A DNA stretch of 64,000 bases from the NCBI GenBank assembly GCA_021234155.1, contig JAJEKV010000070.1:6023311-6087310 (forward strand), read 5' to 3'. Origin of the DNA: Isoetes taiwanensis. Lineage: Eukaryota > Streptophyta > Lycopodiopsida > Isoetales > Isoetaceae. The translations under genes and the position numbers were made by a program. The notes under the pieces are model-generated. The model was given only the letters and a program-made list of their open reading frames with translations, made no database searches and was not told the DNA's origin. Of this stretch, positions 23,893-35,611 are shown piece after piece (within the stretch, counting starts at the first letter, position 1; every line of letters begins with the position of its first letter).

Positions 23893-26800
23893 GGATGGCA
23901 GATGTAATTCCACTATATCTGCTGGGGAAAAAGGTGGCAGAGGGAAGAGTCCACAATTTCTAGCGCCATCACAATTCGATTGTCCCGGAGGGTATGGTGG
24001 TTGTTTCATAATGTTTTGGATGGACAGTTGCCGCTACCAATTCCCGAGCTGGAAATAGAAAAACTTGGTGAAGCTGTGGGGAGTTTTGTGTTGTGGTACA
24101 AGAAGGACATTGCTGGTCAACTTGTGAGAGAGGAGGAAGCTTGCACCCCACCAGGACAGATTAAACGCATAAACTGGCAGGACGGAGGCAACGAGGGATT
24201 AGCCAGTAATGAGACGAATCATGTGCAAGGGCTTTCTAGAGATGAGTTAGTTGAGAAGGCATGCACACTTATGCATGAATGCTGCCACATGGCTTACGGC
24301 TATGGTGTTATCGTTTTTGCCGATCCAAACCATGCTGTGGCTGACGTGAAGTTAGGGGAAGGCTCGATAGCTGCTACTATCATGAGCATATTTCCAATGC
24401 CCGAAAAGATCTCTATGCGCTGCCAAGCCTGTGCAGAAATGCCTCAACTGCATGACCTTGTGAGATGGCCCATAGCCTTCGTGCTCTTTGATAACATTCC
24501 AGTTTCTACTCTCGTGGTTGCAGTGAAGGAGAAGGATGTGGAGAATGAACCTTACTCCATTAGACCCGAAATTGGCATCACCAAAAAGAAACCTTACTGC
24601 ATGGTCAATCGGAGACCCAGAACACGTCCAGCACAGACCAAATGTGAAAGAAAAACTAGTCCTGAGGCTATTCTAGACTTCAGGTCATCACTGTGCTGCA
24701 TGAAACGATGCTGTGCAAATTTTACATCCAAGGAGATAGCTTGCATGAGAACCTTTTACTTGAATATGAAGTCCCTGAGCGCTATAACCTTTGCATATAA
24801 CATGCTAGATCTTTGCTCAAAATGGTGTAGTCCGCAACCCCGATGTTGAATAACAAACATGTGTGCGTGAAAGCATGGCATAAAGCCTATGGCATACCCA
24901 TTTCCACTTTTACAAGTGGAAGAAGCTCTTCAATGACGCCCACGCAATTGCCGAAAGCACGGAAATACCGGGTCTAAGAAGCCAAGGTCTCATACTTTGG
25001 TCGGCAATGCCGTATATCTATGTTCATAGATGAAAACGCTGAGACGATGCCACACCGCCGAAAATTACGAGCGACGGTAAAGGCACAAAATGTTAAGAGG
25101 CTACCTTCAGGTCTTGACTAAGAAGGATATACACCAAGAAGTAGATATTACCGCTCTGAGAGATGACAGGGCAAGCATATTTCTCCTTCGCCCTTTCTCA
25201 TGCGCTTGAAAGAGAATCATTCGTGAGGTAGCAATAGCTAAGAGGATAGCATTTTCTAAGTGTAACACCTGTATTGTCATAAAGGAAAAGCTTGCTAAGA
25301 CCGTAGATCCAAATGAAAGAAGGGTACTTGCAATAGAGAGAAAATCGCGATATGACAGCCCAGATTTCATGCAGAGCCTTTATCGGGTCCCGAGAGCTTT
25401 GTCTCATAGATCTCCCCGAAAGCACGCTTTTAACCATTATACATGATAAGATGGATCAGAATAAGACCATGGTCCCTCGCCTAGAGAAGCTAGCAAAGTC
25501 GTATGGAGGGGTGAACGATCAAGGTCGATTGTTACAGTGCTCTCATGCACGGCCATGGTATAGGTGCCTTGGGCCACTTCCCATTGGACCTCGGCCCGAT
25601 GATTCTAATTTTCATGTGGGATCCTTGAATCATACCTTGAAGACACCGGAGAATAAATCCGGGATAATTGGGGCCATTTGAGAGATACAGATCGTCCCGA
25701 AAGCAAAATTGGGGTGCAGCAATTTTAAAACACAGATACCCTTAGGACTAAAATGATAAATGGCAAGAGAAATGATTTTATGCCTCCTATCAAAGGCCCC
25801 ATGGTACCGAACAAGTTGCCTAGGAGGCTTTACTTGCAGCCTAGATAATTGCTCGGTCATAATAAGAATAGATATCTTTTCTCTTACTTGTCATACTTGG
25901 TTTGGTTCAGGGATAGGTTCAATATCAGATAATGCTTTTATACGTGCATACATATTTTTTCGCTTGATACGGCACAAATTTGACGCTTAATACGCCAAAA
26001 ATACGCCCAAAAAAAAATTCCGGCGTCGAAAAATTTCACAGAAAGTTTAATCCTTCAGCTTTCGCTTTTACAAACTTATAATTTTTTTTTTTTTTTTTTA
26101 GCGTAGTTTAAACCCGCTGTAAGTTAAAACTGATCGCTGAAAAAAAAAAAAAAAATTAAAGCTTCGCTGAAGTTTAAACCGGTTTTCATTCGCTAAAAAA
26201 GTTTCGCGTAGCTTAAATGGTAAGGTTTCGCTTTACGCTTAAATTTTTTTTTTTGAATTTTCGCCAGTTTAAACGTATGTTTCGCTTTATGCGAAAAAGT
26301 TTTGGCGTAGTTTAAATGTAGGTTTTCGCTTTACGCCAAATTTTTTCCTACGGCGAAAGTATAAAATACGAAAAAATACGTATTTTCCCAAAAATACGTA
26401 TTTTTGACTTTATACGCCCCAAAAATAATTTCATACGCATTTAACCTATCCCCGGTTTGGTTAGGTGTCTTTGATCAAGTGCGTACCGCGGATTCATGAT
26501 GGTTGGACACACCCACGATGACATAGATGCCCTCTTTGGAAACTACTCTACTCTAATGAGAAGATCGGATGCATTGACTATTCCGGAGCTTATGCAACTC
26601 TTTCAGTGTAAGTAGTTCAAAGGCTCCTTCACCTTACCTTGTGTCGAGGTTCCTAATTGGAAGAAATTCGTGAAAGGTTTTATCCCCGATAAGAAGGACC
26701 GCTTTATGTGGTCACTTGGAACCTCTACTCTTCAAGTTTTGCATGAAGGATGGATGGCCACTAATGTTCTACAAGATGAGGCCGTGACATAGGGAGTGGC

Positions 26801-27540
26801 TCCCCTAAAAGGGAATCGAAATGTGGAAGGAGGATGCCCAAGGTTTACCTATGATTCCGAGAGGGTCACCTAAGGTCGCGGCAGACCATATGGGAGCTTG
26901 AAAGATATAGGTGCATTGAGAGCTTCTATTGCCAAGTACATGATGCACTTTGGCAGCTATTTCTAGAGCTGGCGATAACTCATGGTCCAACACATATATG
27001 AATGAAGTTATTGACTACTTGGTCCACCTTTGCTGCGAAAGTGCTTGGGGACGCAGCCCCAGTAGAGAATCATCATTCGTGATTTCCGCCCAACACCGTG
27101 CAAAGTGCATTGAAGAACCCAAAAAGTGTTTGTGGATGAGCACATTGAAGCATCTCATTACGCTGGGCCTACCTAGCTTGAAATATTCGACCTCTACCAA
27201 GATGTCAAGAAAGGAATGCTCTTGCTAATCGGACCACAAGATAACCGCCTCGACGTGGATGGCTTTTTGGCCAAGAGGACCCAATAGAGGACCCTAATCT
27301 CCCACATTACTTAAGAGGTGTTTGTCTCTTGGTTTGAGCCTCAAGGCCGAAAAGGGAACCTCATATGCAATGCAAGATAGGGATTGCCGGAGCAAGAATT
27401 GAGACTCAATCCTAATGACCCGCCATGCTACCAACATTTGAGAACAATAGACTATGGTTGGGCCAGAGACCCGTGCCGTTGTCGGTGGTGATCCCCAAAA
27501 AGTGTGGGGGCTCGCTTGCAAGAATTAGTGGCTAAAGAAG
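23893..27540 (+). pseudogene. Transposon gene copy A (DUF8039-like / DUF7869-type), decayed
   Basis: Homologous throughout to the minus-strand copy at 51350-48350. About 23920-24120 holds the DUF8039-like part (KKVAEGRVHN, then LGEAVGSFVLWYKKD). VIVFADPNHAV lies near 24310. About 25210-25680 holds the zinc region (IAFSKCNTCIVIKEKL) and the first acidic motif (TIIHDKMDQNKTMVP). GHNKNRYLFSYLSYLVWF is near 25860 and MMVGHTHDDIDALFG near 26500. KKGMLLLIGPQDNRLD near 27210 is the C-terminal BAH/Tudor-like strand. The HDKMDQ, (DN..G)QNKNR and GHTHDDID motifs are the conserved acidic positions of DUF7869 proteins and look like a DDE-type transposase core (inference). Stops and shifts are many. A hAT element splits the core at 25908-26454. 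Confidence 0.75.
25908..26454. mobile_element. hAT-type non-autonomous element, family 2, copy 1
   Basis: Terminal inverted repeats are CAGGGATAGGTT on the left and AACCTATCCCCG on the right, flanked by a perfect 8-bp duplication GTTTGGTT (25900-25907 and 26455-26462). An 8-bp duplication with a CAGGG-type end is the hAT signature. The interior has no gene. It is built from A/T runs and TTTCGC / GTTTAAAC-like words. Removing the element and one duplication restores the reading YLVWLGVFDQ across the site, matching YLTWLKVFDE in copy B. Confidence 0.88.
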
Positions 27541-27705
27541 CTAACGACAAATGGCGATGAGAACTCTTGAGGTATGCAATGCTCTTTTACATAGTTACTA
27601 TATCATACATAACATGCAAGTTACAATAGACTAGTTATTATTCATTACGCCCCTGCTTTTCATCTCAACACAAGAGCTCTTACACTATACAATGCTAAAC
27701 AGTGA

Positions 27706-27949
27706 TTCATTCATCTTCGGATCTGTAGTAGTGATCCCCGATATCTCATAGCTCATTCGCCCAGAAGCCAAATCAGATGGATCATAACACGAATTGACGC
27801 AGGGCAACGTAATCTCAGCCATTCCAAAGCTTTTCTTCGCAGTAGGGATCAAGAAGAAGATGCCTGTCTAGGCAACCAACAAGATCAGAGTGGCTCATTG
27901 AGCACTTGATCGCCTCGATGTGGTGAACTAATGAAGGCGAAAAATCCAT
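27706..27949 (-). pseudogene. ~80-aa accessory gene, copy 1, frameshifted
   Basis: From ATG at 27949 the frame reads EAIKCSMSHSDLVGCLDRHL, then LLLDPYCEEK, and hits a stop. Shifted frames continue with RCPASIRVMIHLIWLL and then SYEISGIT. These align in order with the intact copies at 28613-28371 and 47860-48099 (KCxxSYNDLxxC, then VxLDPxLQSK, then LTRVxxHxxWxP, then YELNxIT). At least two frameshifts make it a pseudogene. It carries the family promoter: TATAAAAG at 27992-27985 and CCAATAAT-like words further upstream. The protein family is unknown to me. Confidence 0.75.
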
Positions 27950-28200
27950 GGGAGAAGAATGAAATTTAGCCCCGAAGTGAGAAGCTTTTATAGTGAAGTA
28001 GAATTATTGAGGCGAATTATTGGGGTAGACTTCAGCGCCATTATTGCTCGTGTATAAGACTGTTGTATAAATACAAGTATAATACATCTTTCGTATGGAT
28101 ATATGTATGCTTTTAAAACGTGTGCTTGAGTAAATCAGGTGTGGTTGAAAGTAGGAACTGCTTGCAGATATACTGGAAGTCGAAGAGCACACGCTTACAC
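27950..28200 (-). promoter_or_regulatory. Promoter of ~80-aa gene copy 1
   Basis: TATAAAAG lies 43 bases before the ATG, and the leader ends TTCATTCTTCTCCC|ATG, as in the two sister genes. Upstream CCAATAAT-type words and a TGTGCTTGAGTAAATCAGGT stretch recur in copy 2 (the latter near 29960, beyond a hAT insertion). The bases from 28200 to 28370 show nothing else. Confidence 0.6.
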
Positions 28201-28370
28201 TACATTCAGGTATGATACATCAAACAATATTCATTGTGGTATTACATCCTTACATAGTTTATAGGTGCTCGTAAGATTATTATATCATAAACGAATACAG
28301 TAGTCATCACTGATAACATTGATTGTAATACATACTTCATAGGTACTCACACATCAATGATAACATTGAT

Positions 28371-28613
28371 TCACTCATCATCAACATCAAAGCTCGTGAT
28401 GCTATTCAGCTCATAGATCTCCTGATCAGGAAGCCAGTATATGTGGACTTTAACACGAGTGAGCTTCCTGCAAGCACTAGCAGGACCATCAGCCTTAGAT
28501 TGGAGCCATGGATCAAGATTAACACCATTTCTTGCGCATTCATTCAGATCGTTGTAGCTCAAGTAGCACTTGAAAGATCGGATGTGCTCTGGACGAGGCA
28601 TCGAGGAAGCCAT
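28371..28613 (-). CDS. ~80-aa accessory protein, copy 2 (intact, unknown family)
   Basis: An uninterrupted 80-residue frame. It aligns over nearly its whole length with the 79-residue protein at 47860-48099. Shared blocks are SYNDLNECARNGVNLDPWLQ (SYNDIN..C..GVKLDPYLQ in the other), SKADG, LTRVKVHIYWLPDQ and IYELNSIT, with an acidic last stretch VDDE. No signal peptide, membrane segment or metal motif is seen. Two conserved cysteines (about residues 15 and 27 in one or both copies) may matter. It lies in convergent orientation downstream of transposon gene copy A, as its sister does for copy B. Function is not known. The conserved position suggests an accessory protein of the element, though an unrelated host gene family duplicated with it is possible. 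Confidence 0.72.
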   Translation of the reverse strand: MASSMPRPEHIRSFKCYLSYNDLNECARNGVNLDPWLQSKADGPASACRKLTRVKVHIYWLPDQEIYELNSITSFDVDDE

Positions 28614-28726
28614 GGAAGATGAATGATCTCTACCCCCGAGTCGAGCTGTTTTTATAGTGAAGTGACATTATTGATGTGAATTATTGGTGTAGAATGTAGG
28701 GCCATTATTGGGCTTCTACAAGTATC
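28614..28726 (-). promoter_or_regulatory. Promoter of ~80-aa gene copy 2, cut by a hAT element
   Basis: TATAAAAA (28656-28649) lies about 40 bases before the ATG, and CACCAATAAT and CAATAATG words lie upstream. Homology with the promoters of copies 1 and 3 is clear. The distal part continues after the hAT insertion, from 29858 to about 29975. Confidence 0.6.
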
Positions 28727-28734
28727 ATGTACAC

Positions 28735-29849
28735 CATGGAATAAAATAACGGCTAAGATTAGCCAAATGGCTATTTTGTAGCATTTTTGCCAAGAAAAAC
28801 GGCTAAAGTAAATGGGAAAAATTGCCCAAAAAAAAGAAAATTTTAGCCCAAATTTTTTGCCGACTAAGTGACTTTTTAGATCGGATAGCCAAACCTCCAC
28901 CTCCAGACAACTCCTCTAGGACAACAATTAGCCAAACTTAAGAAAGAGTGGACTTGGAAAAATGGATGGATTAGCTTAGCAGCCGACACCAAGATATATA
29001 GGAACTTTAGGAGATCACCAAAGAACTTGTTTCAAGTACGAAGTTGAAGTAGAAACTTCTTATTTCAAGTTTGAAGTTAATTATCAGAAGGAGGATCATA
29101 GCTAGAAGGAACACTATACCTTTTTTTGAGCTTTGAACATGTGCGTATATGATTGTGTGTCAATTTATGTCTTTGTTTTATTATTATATTAAGGAAGTTA
29201 TAAGAATGATTATAATTGCGCCATTTATTTTTCTATATTGAATTACATTGTAATAACAATAAGTTCAATGTCTTTGTCCAAAGTCCAAAGATAGCGCTTT
29301 GAACTTTTTGTGAAAGTAAAAGGCAAGAAACCATGATGGCATGGCTTTTTGAATATTTGACCTTCTAAGAATCATTTTGTGAACTACCAATTAAAAAAAG
29401 GCAAGAAAAACCATTTAGTTTCAGCCAAATGAGTTTTGGTGAAATAGATTTTGAGCTTTCCAACCTTGGGTGGTTTCCATATTTTTTAGCCCTGTAAGAT
29501 AGTAAAAAATGATAAAAAACCATATTTTTTGGAGTTTTGACAATCATAAGTGGTTAAAATATGTGCAAAGCACCTAAGGTTGGAAAGACCTAATTTATTC
29601 CAAACGATGTACTTTTCGCATATGCTAGAAAATGTGATCCAAAGGAGTTAGTTATAATTTGTATGTATATGTGTATGTTCATTTATCTTCATTTGTTTGT
29701 TGGGCCCTTTTTTAATCTCAAAAAAACCCTAATGGAGAAAAACCATTTAGTTTAGCCAAGTGTTAGAAACTTTTAGCTCTAATTCGAAGGTAGTTTAGCT
29801 AAACCTATGTGGCTATACTAAAAATATAGGAGTAGTAATTTATTCCATG
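28735..29849. mobile_element. hAT-type non-autonomous element, family 3, full copy
   Basis: Ends are CATGGAATAAA and TTTATTCCATG, flanked by a perfect 8-bp duplication ATGTACAC (28727-28734 and 29850-29857). The length is 1115 bp. No transposase frame is seen. Short words such as AACGGCTAA, TTTAGCCAA and GAAAAACCATTTAGTTT recur in both orientations. A truncated relative lies at about 50430-50722. Confidence 0.88.
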
Positions 29850-29859
29850 ATGTACACGT

Positions 29860-31450
29860 ACAAGTATAACACATAATTTGTATGTATATGTGTATGTTAA
29901 TTACCTCATGTTTGTTGGGCTCGAGAACTAGGTGAAAGTATTCGTGCTTGAGCAAATAAGGTGTGCTTAAAATTCTCAAAATTGCGTTATTTTATCCAAT
30001 TAATGAAATCATGCTTTAAAGGCTTGGGCTGCAGCAGAAACTTTTGGTGAGCTCTTACCTTGTGCAACTTGTATTGGATAATTTCAAACCCATTCTAATC
30101 GCTTTATTTCTTCTTTGCATGTCGAATCTCAAGCTTCATTCATGGCGAAGGATCTGAGCAGGAGAATCCCGTAGGTGTTTGCCAGATCTCATGTTTTCTG
30201 TAGATGTTTTCTGTAGAGCTGAGACGACTCCTCAAGCATTCAAACAAAAAAACAAGAGAGCCCCCTTTTCGATTTTGCATTTAATCTTTTAATCTGGAAG
30301 CATACACCAGAAGCCACGGCCTGGTTTGTTAATCTTTATTCCAAAAACAGAGCTCAAGGTTTCGTTTAGCTTATCAAACTTTTTTTCGAACATCTTTCTG
30401 ATCTTTCTCATACTGTTTTAACTGATAAAACAATATTGGTATGAAAACTGAATGGAAAGAATATTTAAGACAAGAATGCTTTGAACCTTAACCTTTATGG
30501 AATTGTTTTAAACCTTAACTATTGATGTAATATTTTGAACCTTATATTTTAATTTAATGTTAGAGAATGTGGATTGCAATTTTATAATATTATGCCTTAT
30601 TGGACTTGTTTGGGTTCGATTCCCAAAAGGTTATCTTTGAAAAAACAAGAAAAATATGCTTTTTTTTTATTTAAAAAGCATGCCACATGTTGATATTTAA
30701 AATAATGTTTTTTTTTTATTAATCTTGGAATATACAAGAAATCTTTTTTTTTTTGCTACTGTTGTTTTTTTTTCCTAGTATAGTTCTTCGACGTAGTTTT
30801 ATTTCAAAAAACCACGCATGTATATTCTTTAGAACCATGTGTATTTATTTGAGAAACACCACATTTGAGAACGACGACTTTAAAAAACCACAGGTAGATA
30901 TTTTATTAAATCACATATTATTATTTAGTAAAAACACCTGAAAACAACTAATAACACGTGGCTATTCTGTTAAACCACATGTTGTTTTTGTGTAAAAACA
31001 ACACTTAAAAACAACCACTATTTTAAAAAACCACATATGGATATTTTGTTAAACCACATGTTATTTTTTAGTAAAAACAACACAAAAAAACAACGCATAG
31101 AATTTTATTAAAAGACTGTCAATTTTCTATGCATTGATTTTTTTGACTAAAACTACATGTTGTTTCTAGCATTTTCGGAACAAAACTATGGGTGGTCTTT
31201 AAGTGTTTTTTTTTAGCAGAAACAACAGCAAAAAACTATACGTTGATCAAATTTTGGGGTTGTAGTGATATCTTAGGTTGACAAGATTTGCAAGCCTTGG
31301 TTGCTAGAGGTACTTGACTCTTTGTACTTTGCATATATGTAGTGTGTTAAGTCATGATTTCATGATGGCAAATACATGCACTTGATTTTTGACATGTACA
31401 TTGCCATTTTCATTTGAAACCTATAACTGTTGCTATGGCAATCTTTTAAT
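29860..31450. other. AT-rich, no recognisable gene; short AACCACATG repeats
   Basis: After the distal promoter remnant (to about 29975) I see no coding. From 30780 to 31150 a unit like GTTAAACCACATGTTATTTTT, followed by AGTAAAAACAACAC-like sequence, recurs about four times with divergence, an old minisatellite. Poly-T runs occur at 30660-30770. Confidence 0.45.
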
Positions 31451-31452
31451 TA

Positions 31453-32150
31453 CTAGTATGGTGCCCATCGTTGCTGGGCTGGTCATATAAAAAAAGGGTC
31501 CCTTAGCAGGCAAGAAAAATGCACGAGATTCCTGCTGTGTATATAGATCATCATACCCTGTTAAAGCAAAGGAAGTAGACGAAAAAAAGGACTGAAATAT
31601 ACCTATTTTGCTGAAATCGCTGAAGAAACTTGTTGAAAACTTGTCCTGCCCTTTTCATGCTTCCAAACTAGCTCCCTGGCACAAAATCTGATGTTATCCT
31701 CCGCAAAAAAGGGTAGAATAGAGCTGGATGCAAAAATCGATGTAAAAAAAAGGGCAAGAGTAATACTCGATTGCTACAGGTCGATTGCATGCAAACCGGC
31801 TCCCTGTCACAAACTTTAATGTTATCCTTCTGCAAAAAAAGAGTAGAACAGGGTCAGATCAGAGAATAGAGAGCATCAAAAATCAATGCAAGAACGTGAG
31901 CAAGAATCAAACACGATTTGCTACAGCTCCAACTCGCTCCAAGCTCCCTTGCCGAATGCCTGCCCCGAGAAATTAGCTGATGAGTTAGGAAAATTTGGCA
32001 TGAGTAGACGGCAAGGGAGAAACATAGCAAAAAAAACAGAGTTTCGCCTGAAACTTCACTTTTGGATTCCAAATGTAACACCGGAAAAGGGCACACCGGC
32101 GTTACCAAGAAACCCCAAAAATATTTTAAACGTGTGCCTCGCATTGCCGG
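31453..32150 (-). mobile_element. Helitron 3' end (5' limit unknown)
   Basis: On the minus strand the sequence ends GCCCAGCAACGATGGGC (31479-31463), then ACCATACTAG, next to T. This is the same hairpin-plus-CTAG end as the Helitron at 13760. The body extends to higher coordinates; I cannot fix its start. The 32150 limit is arbitrary and marks where a related GCATTGCCGGGC word appears. Two near-identical short stretches (TGCAAAAAAGGGTAGAA and TGCAAAAAAAGAGTAGAA) lie inside it. Confidence 0.6.
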
Positions 32151-32159
32151 GCTAATGTC

Positions 32160-33300
32160 TTGGCATATATTTTTACTCGGCTTTAACGTTTATATGTGCA
32201 ACTTTCATAACAATAACGCATATTGATATTTGCAAGAATAATTGATATTTGCAAGAATATTCATTTTTTGTTTTTGTAATTATTTTTGTTATTGAAATTG
32301 TCTAAAGACAGTATCATCAATGTATTAACTTTGCATTCATGGATTTCAGGGAGGCAATAGCTCTCCGTTTCTTCATAGATATATGTGTTTTCAAGTACTG
32401 GTGTGGGCCATGTTCCAGTAAACTTTTTAAATAAGTAGATATGTTTAAAATACTATGAAAGCCTAATTGCACAAAAGCTAATGCTACAGCATATTAAACA
32501 ACAAAAACCTTAAGAAAAAAAGGCATAACGTAAGTTACAAAACATACCTCTATTTTAGTTTCTATCTGATTGATATCAATTGGCACTGCAGTTATCTGCC
32601 ACTGTCATATTGAACCTAAAAAGCCTCGCTTTGCAGTTTTCTTCTAGATCAGAAGAGTTTAGCATCTCTGATAAAAGCTCAATAGATTGTAGTTGGACCT
32701 TGGGGGAATCATTGGCTGCTTTTACTGCAAAACAAAAGATTGGTTAGCTATTCTCTGCAATGCCATGAGATTAAAAAAGAAAAATAATTTCATTTGCAAA
32801 ATTTGGGAGGGATAACAGACTACCATGTTTCTAAATTAAATACACATCGTCCGTGCATGGTATAGAAGTAATCTTACATGGGATTTATAACAACGTCGCA
32901 TTCATGGAGGCCATAATACCTCAATTGTATGGATTAAGCTTCAAATTATTTATGATATTGAATTGGTTGCCATAGCTCACAAAAATAAATATGATGCAGA
33001 TAGATTTGATGACAGATGGAATCTGTTGGGGGAATTTAATGGTCCATTCAATTGTTTTAAACTTAAATGTCATGATGAATTTGCTAACACTGATATCTTT
33101 GATGCTAGATTACCTATGGAATTACAAGAACAAACTTGATCTCCATTTTGACATGGCAGAAGAGCTACTCTATGCAAAACAACCATGCATTCGGGCAGAT
33201 AAGTTTCAGTTTAATCATGACTACAATTTTTGTACAGGGACTGTGAAAGGAAATTGATGGAAAAATTGAGTGAGATACCAAAAAAAAAAAAGAAATACAA
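32160..33300. other. No recognisable gene
   Basis: AT-rich sequence. A frame at 32991-33257 matches no family I know. Confidence 0.4.
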
Positions 33301-33338
33301 TGGGCTGAGGATTTTTGCAAGGGAACTCACCTAATGCA

Positions 33339-33566
33339 CACACTGTTCTGATTTCTCATATGACAGATGAGCAGTTTGAATTCTACAGAGAGAGTTATTA
33401 TTATCACAGGGGAAGAGCGGACTGTTTTAGCACTCTGATCCATCTAATGGCCACATGCAATTCAGTGAGACTTCTGGAGTTAGTTGACTGGGGAAACAAC
33501 AAAATTCCCATATACCAGCCTCAAATCCATGGTCACTTCCACTTCCTGGAATCCTACAACTTCTAA
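33339..33566 (+). CDS. Uncharacterised exon-like frame
   Basis: The frame reads TDEQFEFYRESYYYHRGRA, then TLIHLMATCNSVRLLELVDW, and ends HGHFHFLESYNF. The composition looks protein-like (aromatic and charged, no low complexity), but I do not recognise it and the true exon boundaries are uncertain. It could be the end of a decayed transposon protein or of a host gene. The bases from 33570 to 33930 hold nothing else recognisable. Confidence 0.3.
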   Translation, partial: HTVLISHMTDEQFEFYRESYYYHRGRADCFSTLIHLMATCNSVRLLELVDWGNNKIPIYQPQIHGHFHFLESYNF

Positions 33567-33935
33567 TTTCCTTCTCTGCTTCATGCACCGGTTTAGTGGC
33601 TCAGCAGCATCTCTACAAGTCTATTACAGGTGAGAAGATTTGTATATGAAAGAGCAGCCATCCTGCTATCCATGCCTCGAGCTTAGTGAACTGATCCCTA
33701 ATGTTCTAATTTTTGAATGGGATTATCAATTTTCAACTTCTATTAGTTACTTTGTTTTTGTTACTTCTATATCTATACTTCAGTTAGAAACCTAAAACTA
33801 TTTAAGTTTGAAGGCACCATCAATTTGTGATGTGCCTCAACCATTATGTAATTGTTTTACATAATTAATGATTAAAAAGCTTCATTCTCTCTCAAAAAAA
33901 ATATATAACAACATCATGTTTGAAGGCATTTTTTA

Positions 33936-34350
33936 CAAGAAAGTTCAATTGTTTGCTTAATACCTTGTTAGAAATGATAGGGAGGATGAAGTTTTTAGTA
34001 TTTTTATGGAAAATATGAGGAAGGAATGCGAGCCTCACAATTTTACAGAGTCCATTTTAGTCCAAAACTATGCATATCCGGTGAGATTGTAAAAGCTTGC
34101 AAGTTAGTCAAGTATATGAAATCTTCACATAATTTGACACTTAATGTTCTTGTCTATACTGCGCTCATTCATGGGTTTTGTAAGGCGGGAAGGATTCAAG
34201 ATGCTGTGGATATTTTTAAGAAAATGGACAAGGGAAAGACATGTTCCCTGAATGTAGGCTGTTTTTTCTGCAAAGCAAAAAGATTGGTTACCTATTCTGT
34301 GCAACGCCTTGAGAGGGAAAACAATTTCATCTGCAAAGTTTGGGAGGGAT
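33936..34350 (+). pseudogene. P-class PPR fragment, copy 1
   Basis: Nearly the same sequence as 38018-38330. It reads ECEPHNFTESILV, shifts frame, then GEIVKACKLVKYMKSS and VLVYTALIHGFCKAGRIQDA, then FKKM. These are P-type PPR repeats (VxYTxLIxGFCKAGRxxDAxxIFKKM). In this copy the frame is lost near the CTATGCATATCC stretch, where one base is missing relative to the other copy. After about 34255 the similarity to PPR stops abruptly. Confidence 0.75.
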
Positions 34351-35610
34351 AACAGATTACCATGTTGCTAAATTATGTAGACATCGTCCATGCATGGTAT
34401 CTAAACATATATAACTCTCCTAGAAAGATGCTTTCGAAATATTCGGTTTCTGAGGAAAAAATAGACATTAAAAAAATATGGAAAAAAGAAGGAAAAAAAG
34501 GAGGACGGATTTGGCCAGGCACACCCTGTTCTCGCCATTCCGCCATCGCACCGCCATCGCCATTCCTCCATTGCACCGCCATCGCCGGATTTGGGAAGCG
34601 ACATCAAATCCCATGCGGAGGGATATGGGCGATATCTTCCTATGCGGAGGCAAGATGGCGATAGGAAGTATCTACTGTAGTCATCCGGCCCCATAAATCT
34701 TTGCACGGGTTGCAGATGAAGTTTTCTATATGCTTCTTTGCGGTTTTTGTGAGCTCTCTTCTGGTAAGTTATGCTTGGTGATTGGTTTCTTTTACTGCAG
34801 AGTATTATATTCAAAAGGGTTTTTCATGAATGTTCATGAAGCTTTTCATGAATTTTTCTATAAGGAAGATGCACATTTCCGGGTAAAGGAGCTTAAAATA
34901 TCGGATTGTTTAGAAGAACATTAGGCCTAGGAGATTTTCCCCAACGCATGCATACAATATGGCCAGGCTGCAACTATTTCTGCTGTTCTTAGCTTTAACC
35001 TGGAGCTGCGTCATAACTTACAAATAGCAAGAGTTCTGTTGTTAATCGACAGAAGCTTGCTGGATGTGTTGCAGATGCAACCAATCCCCATATATTTGTG
35101 CATGACAATGTGCTTGGTGTTCCGGCAATGATTTGTTTGCTGATCATGTTCCGGTAAGCTTTCTATCTTTAAGCAGGACTGCAATCTTGGCATTGTCCTA
35201 TGATTTCGGCATGTTTGGGAAGCGCATCTGCAAATCCAAAAGCAGAAATGATTTCTTCTATGAACAGGTAAGTTCAATTTGCGCTTTCTCGTGCTCTGGT
35301 GGATGAAATCTTGGATGATTCCATCTAGCAATAGGTACTTTTGGACTCTGATAAAAATAAGCAGCTTGCAATAGGGGCTCAACACTGGATGAAATTCATT
35401 TGCAGGAATTCGCTGTCTAGGCAATTATGAACAAGATAATGAATGTGCTATTGTAATTAACGCACTTCCTTCTTTTTCAAAATTGATCAAAGGCAGTGCA
35501 GGCCCAGGAGTTTGCACTGCCAACATGAGTTGTGGGTTTGGCTTTGCATCTAGATTGTCACGTGCTTCATCTATGCTGCACCTAAGGAATTTCGTGTTGG
35601 TTGCAGGAAG
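34350..35610. other. No recognisable gene; GCNATGGCGGT-like repeats at 34530-34600
   Basis: A short GCGATGGCGGTGC / GGAATGGCG repeat on the minus strand generates open frames that are not genes. The rest shows nothing I can name, although unrecognised introns of the ValRS-like gene that follows are possible. Confidence 0.4.
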
Positions 35611-35611
35611 A

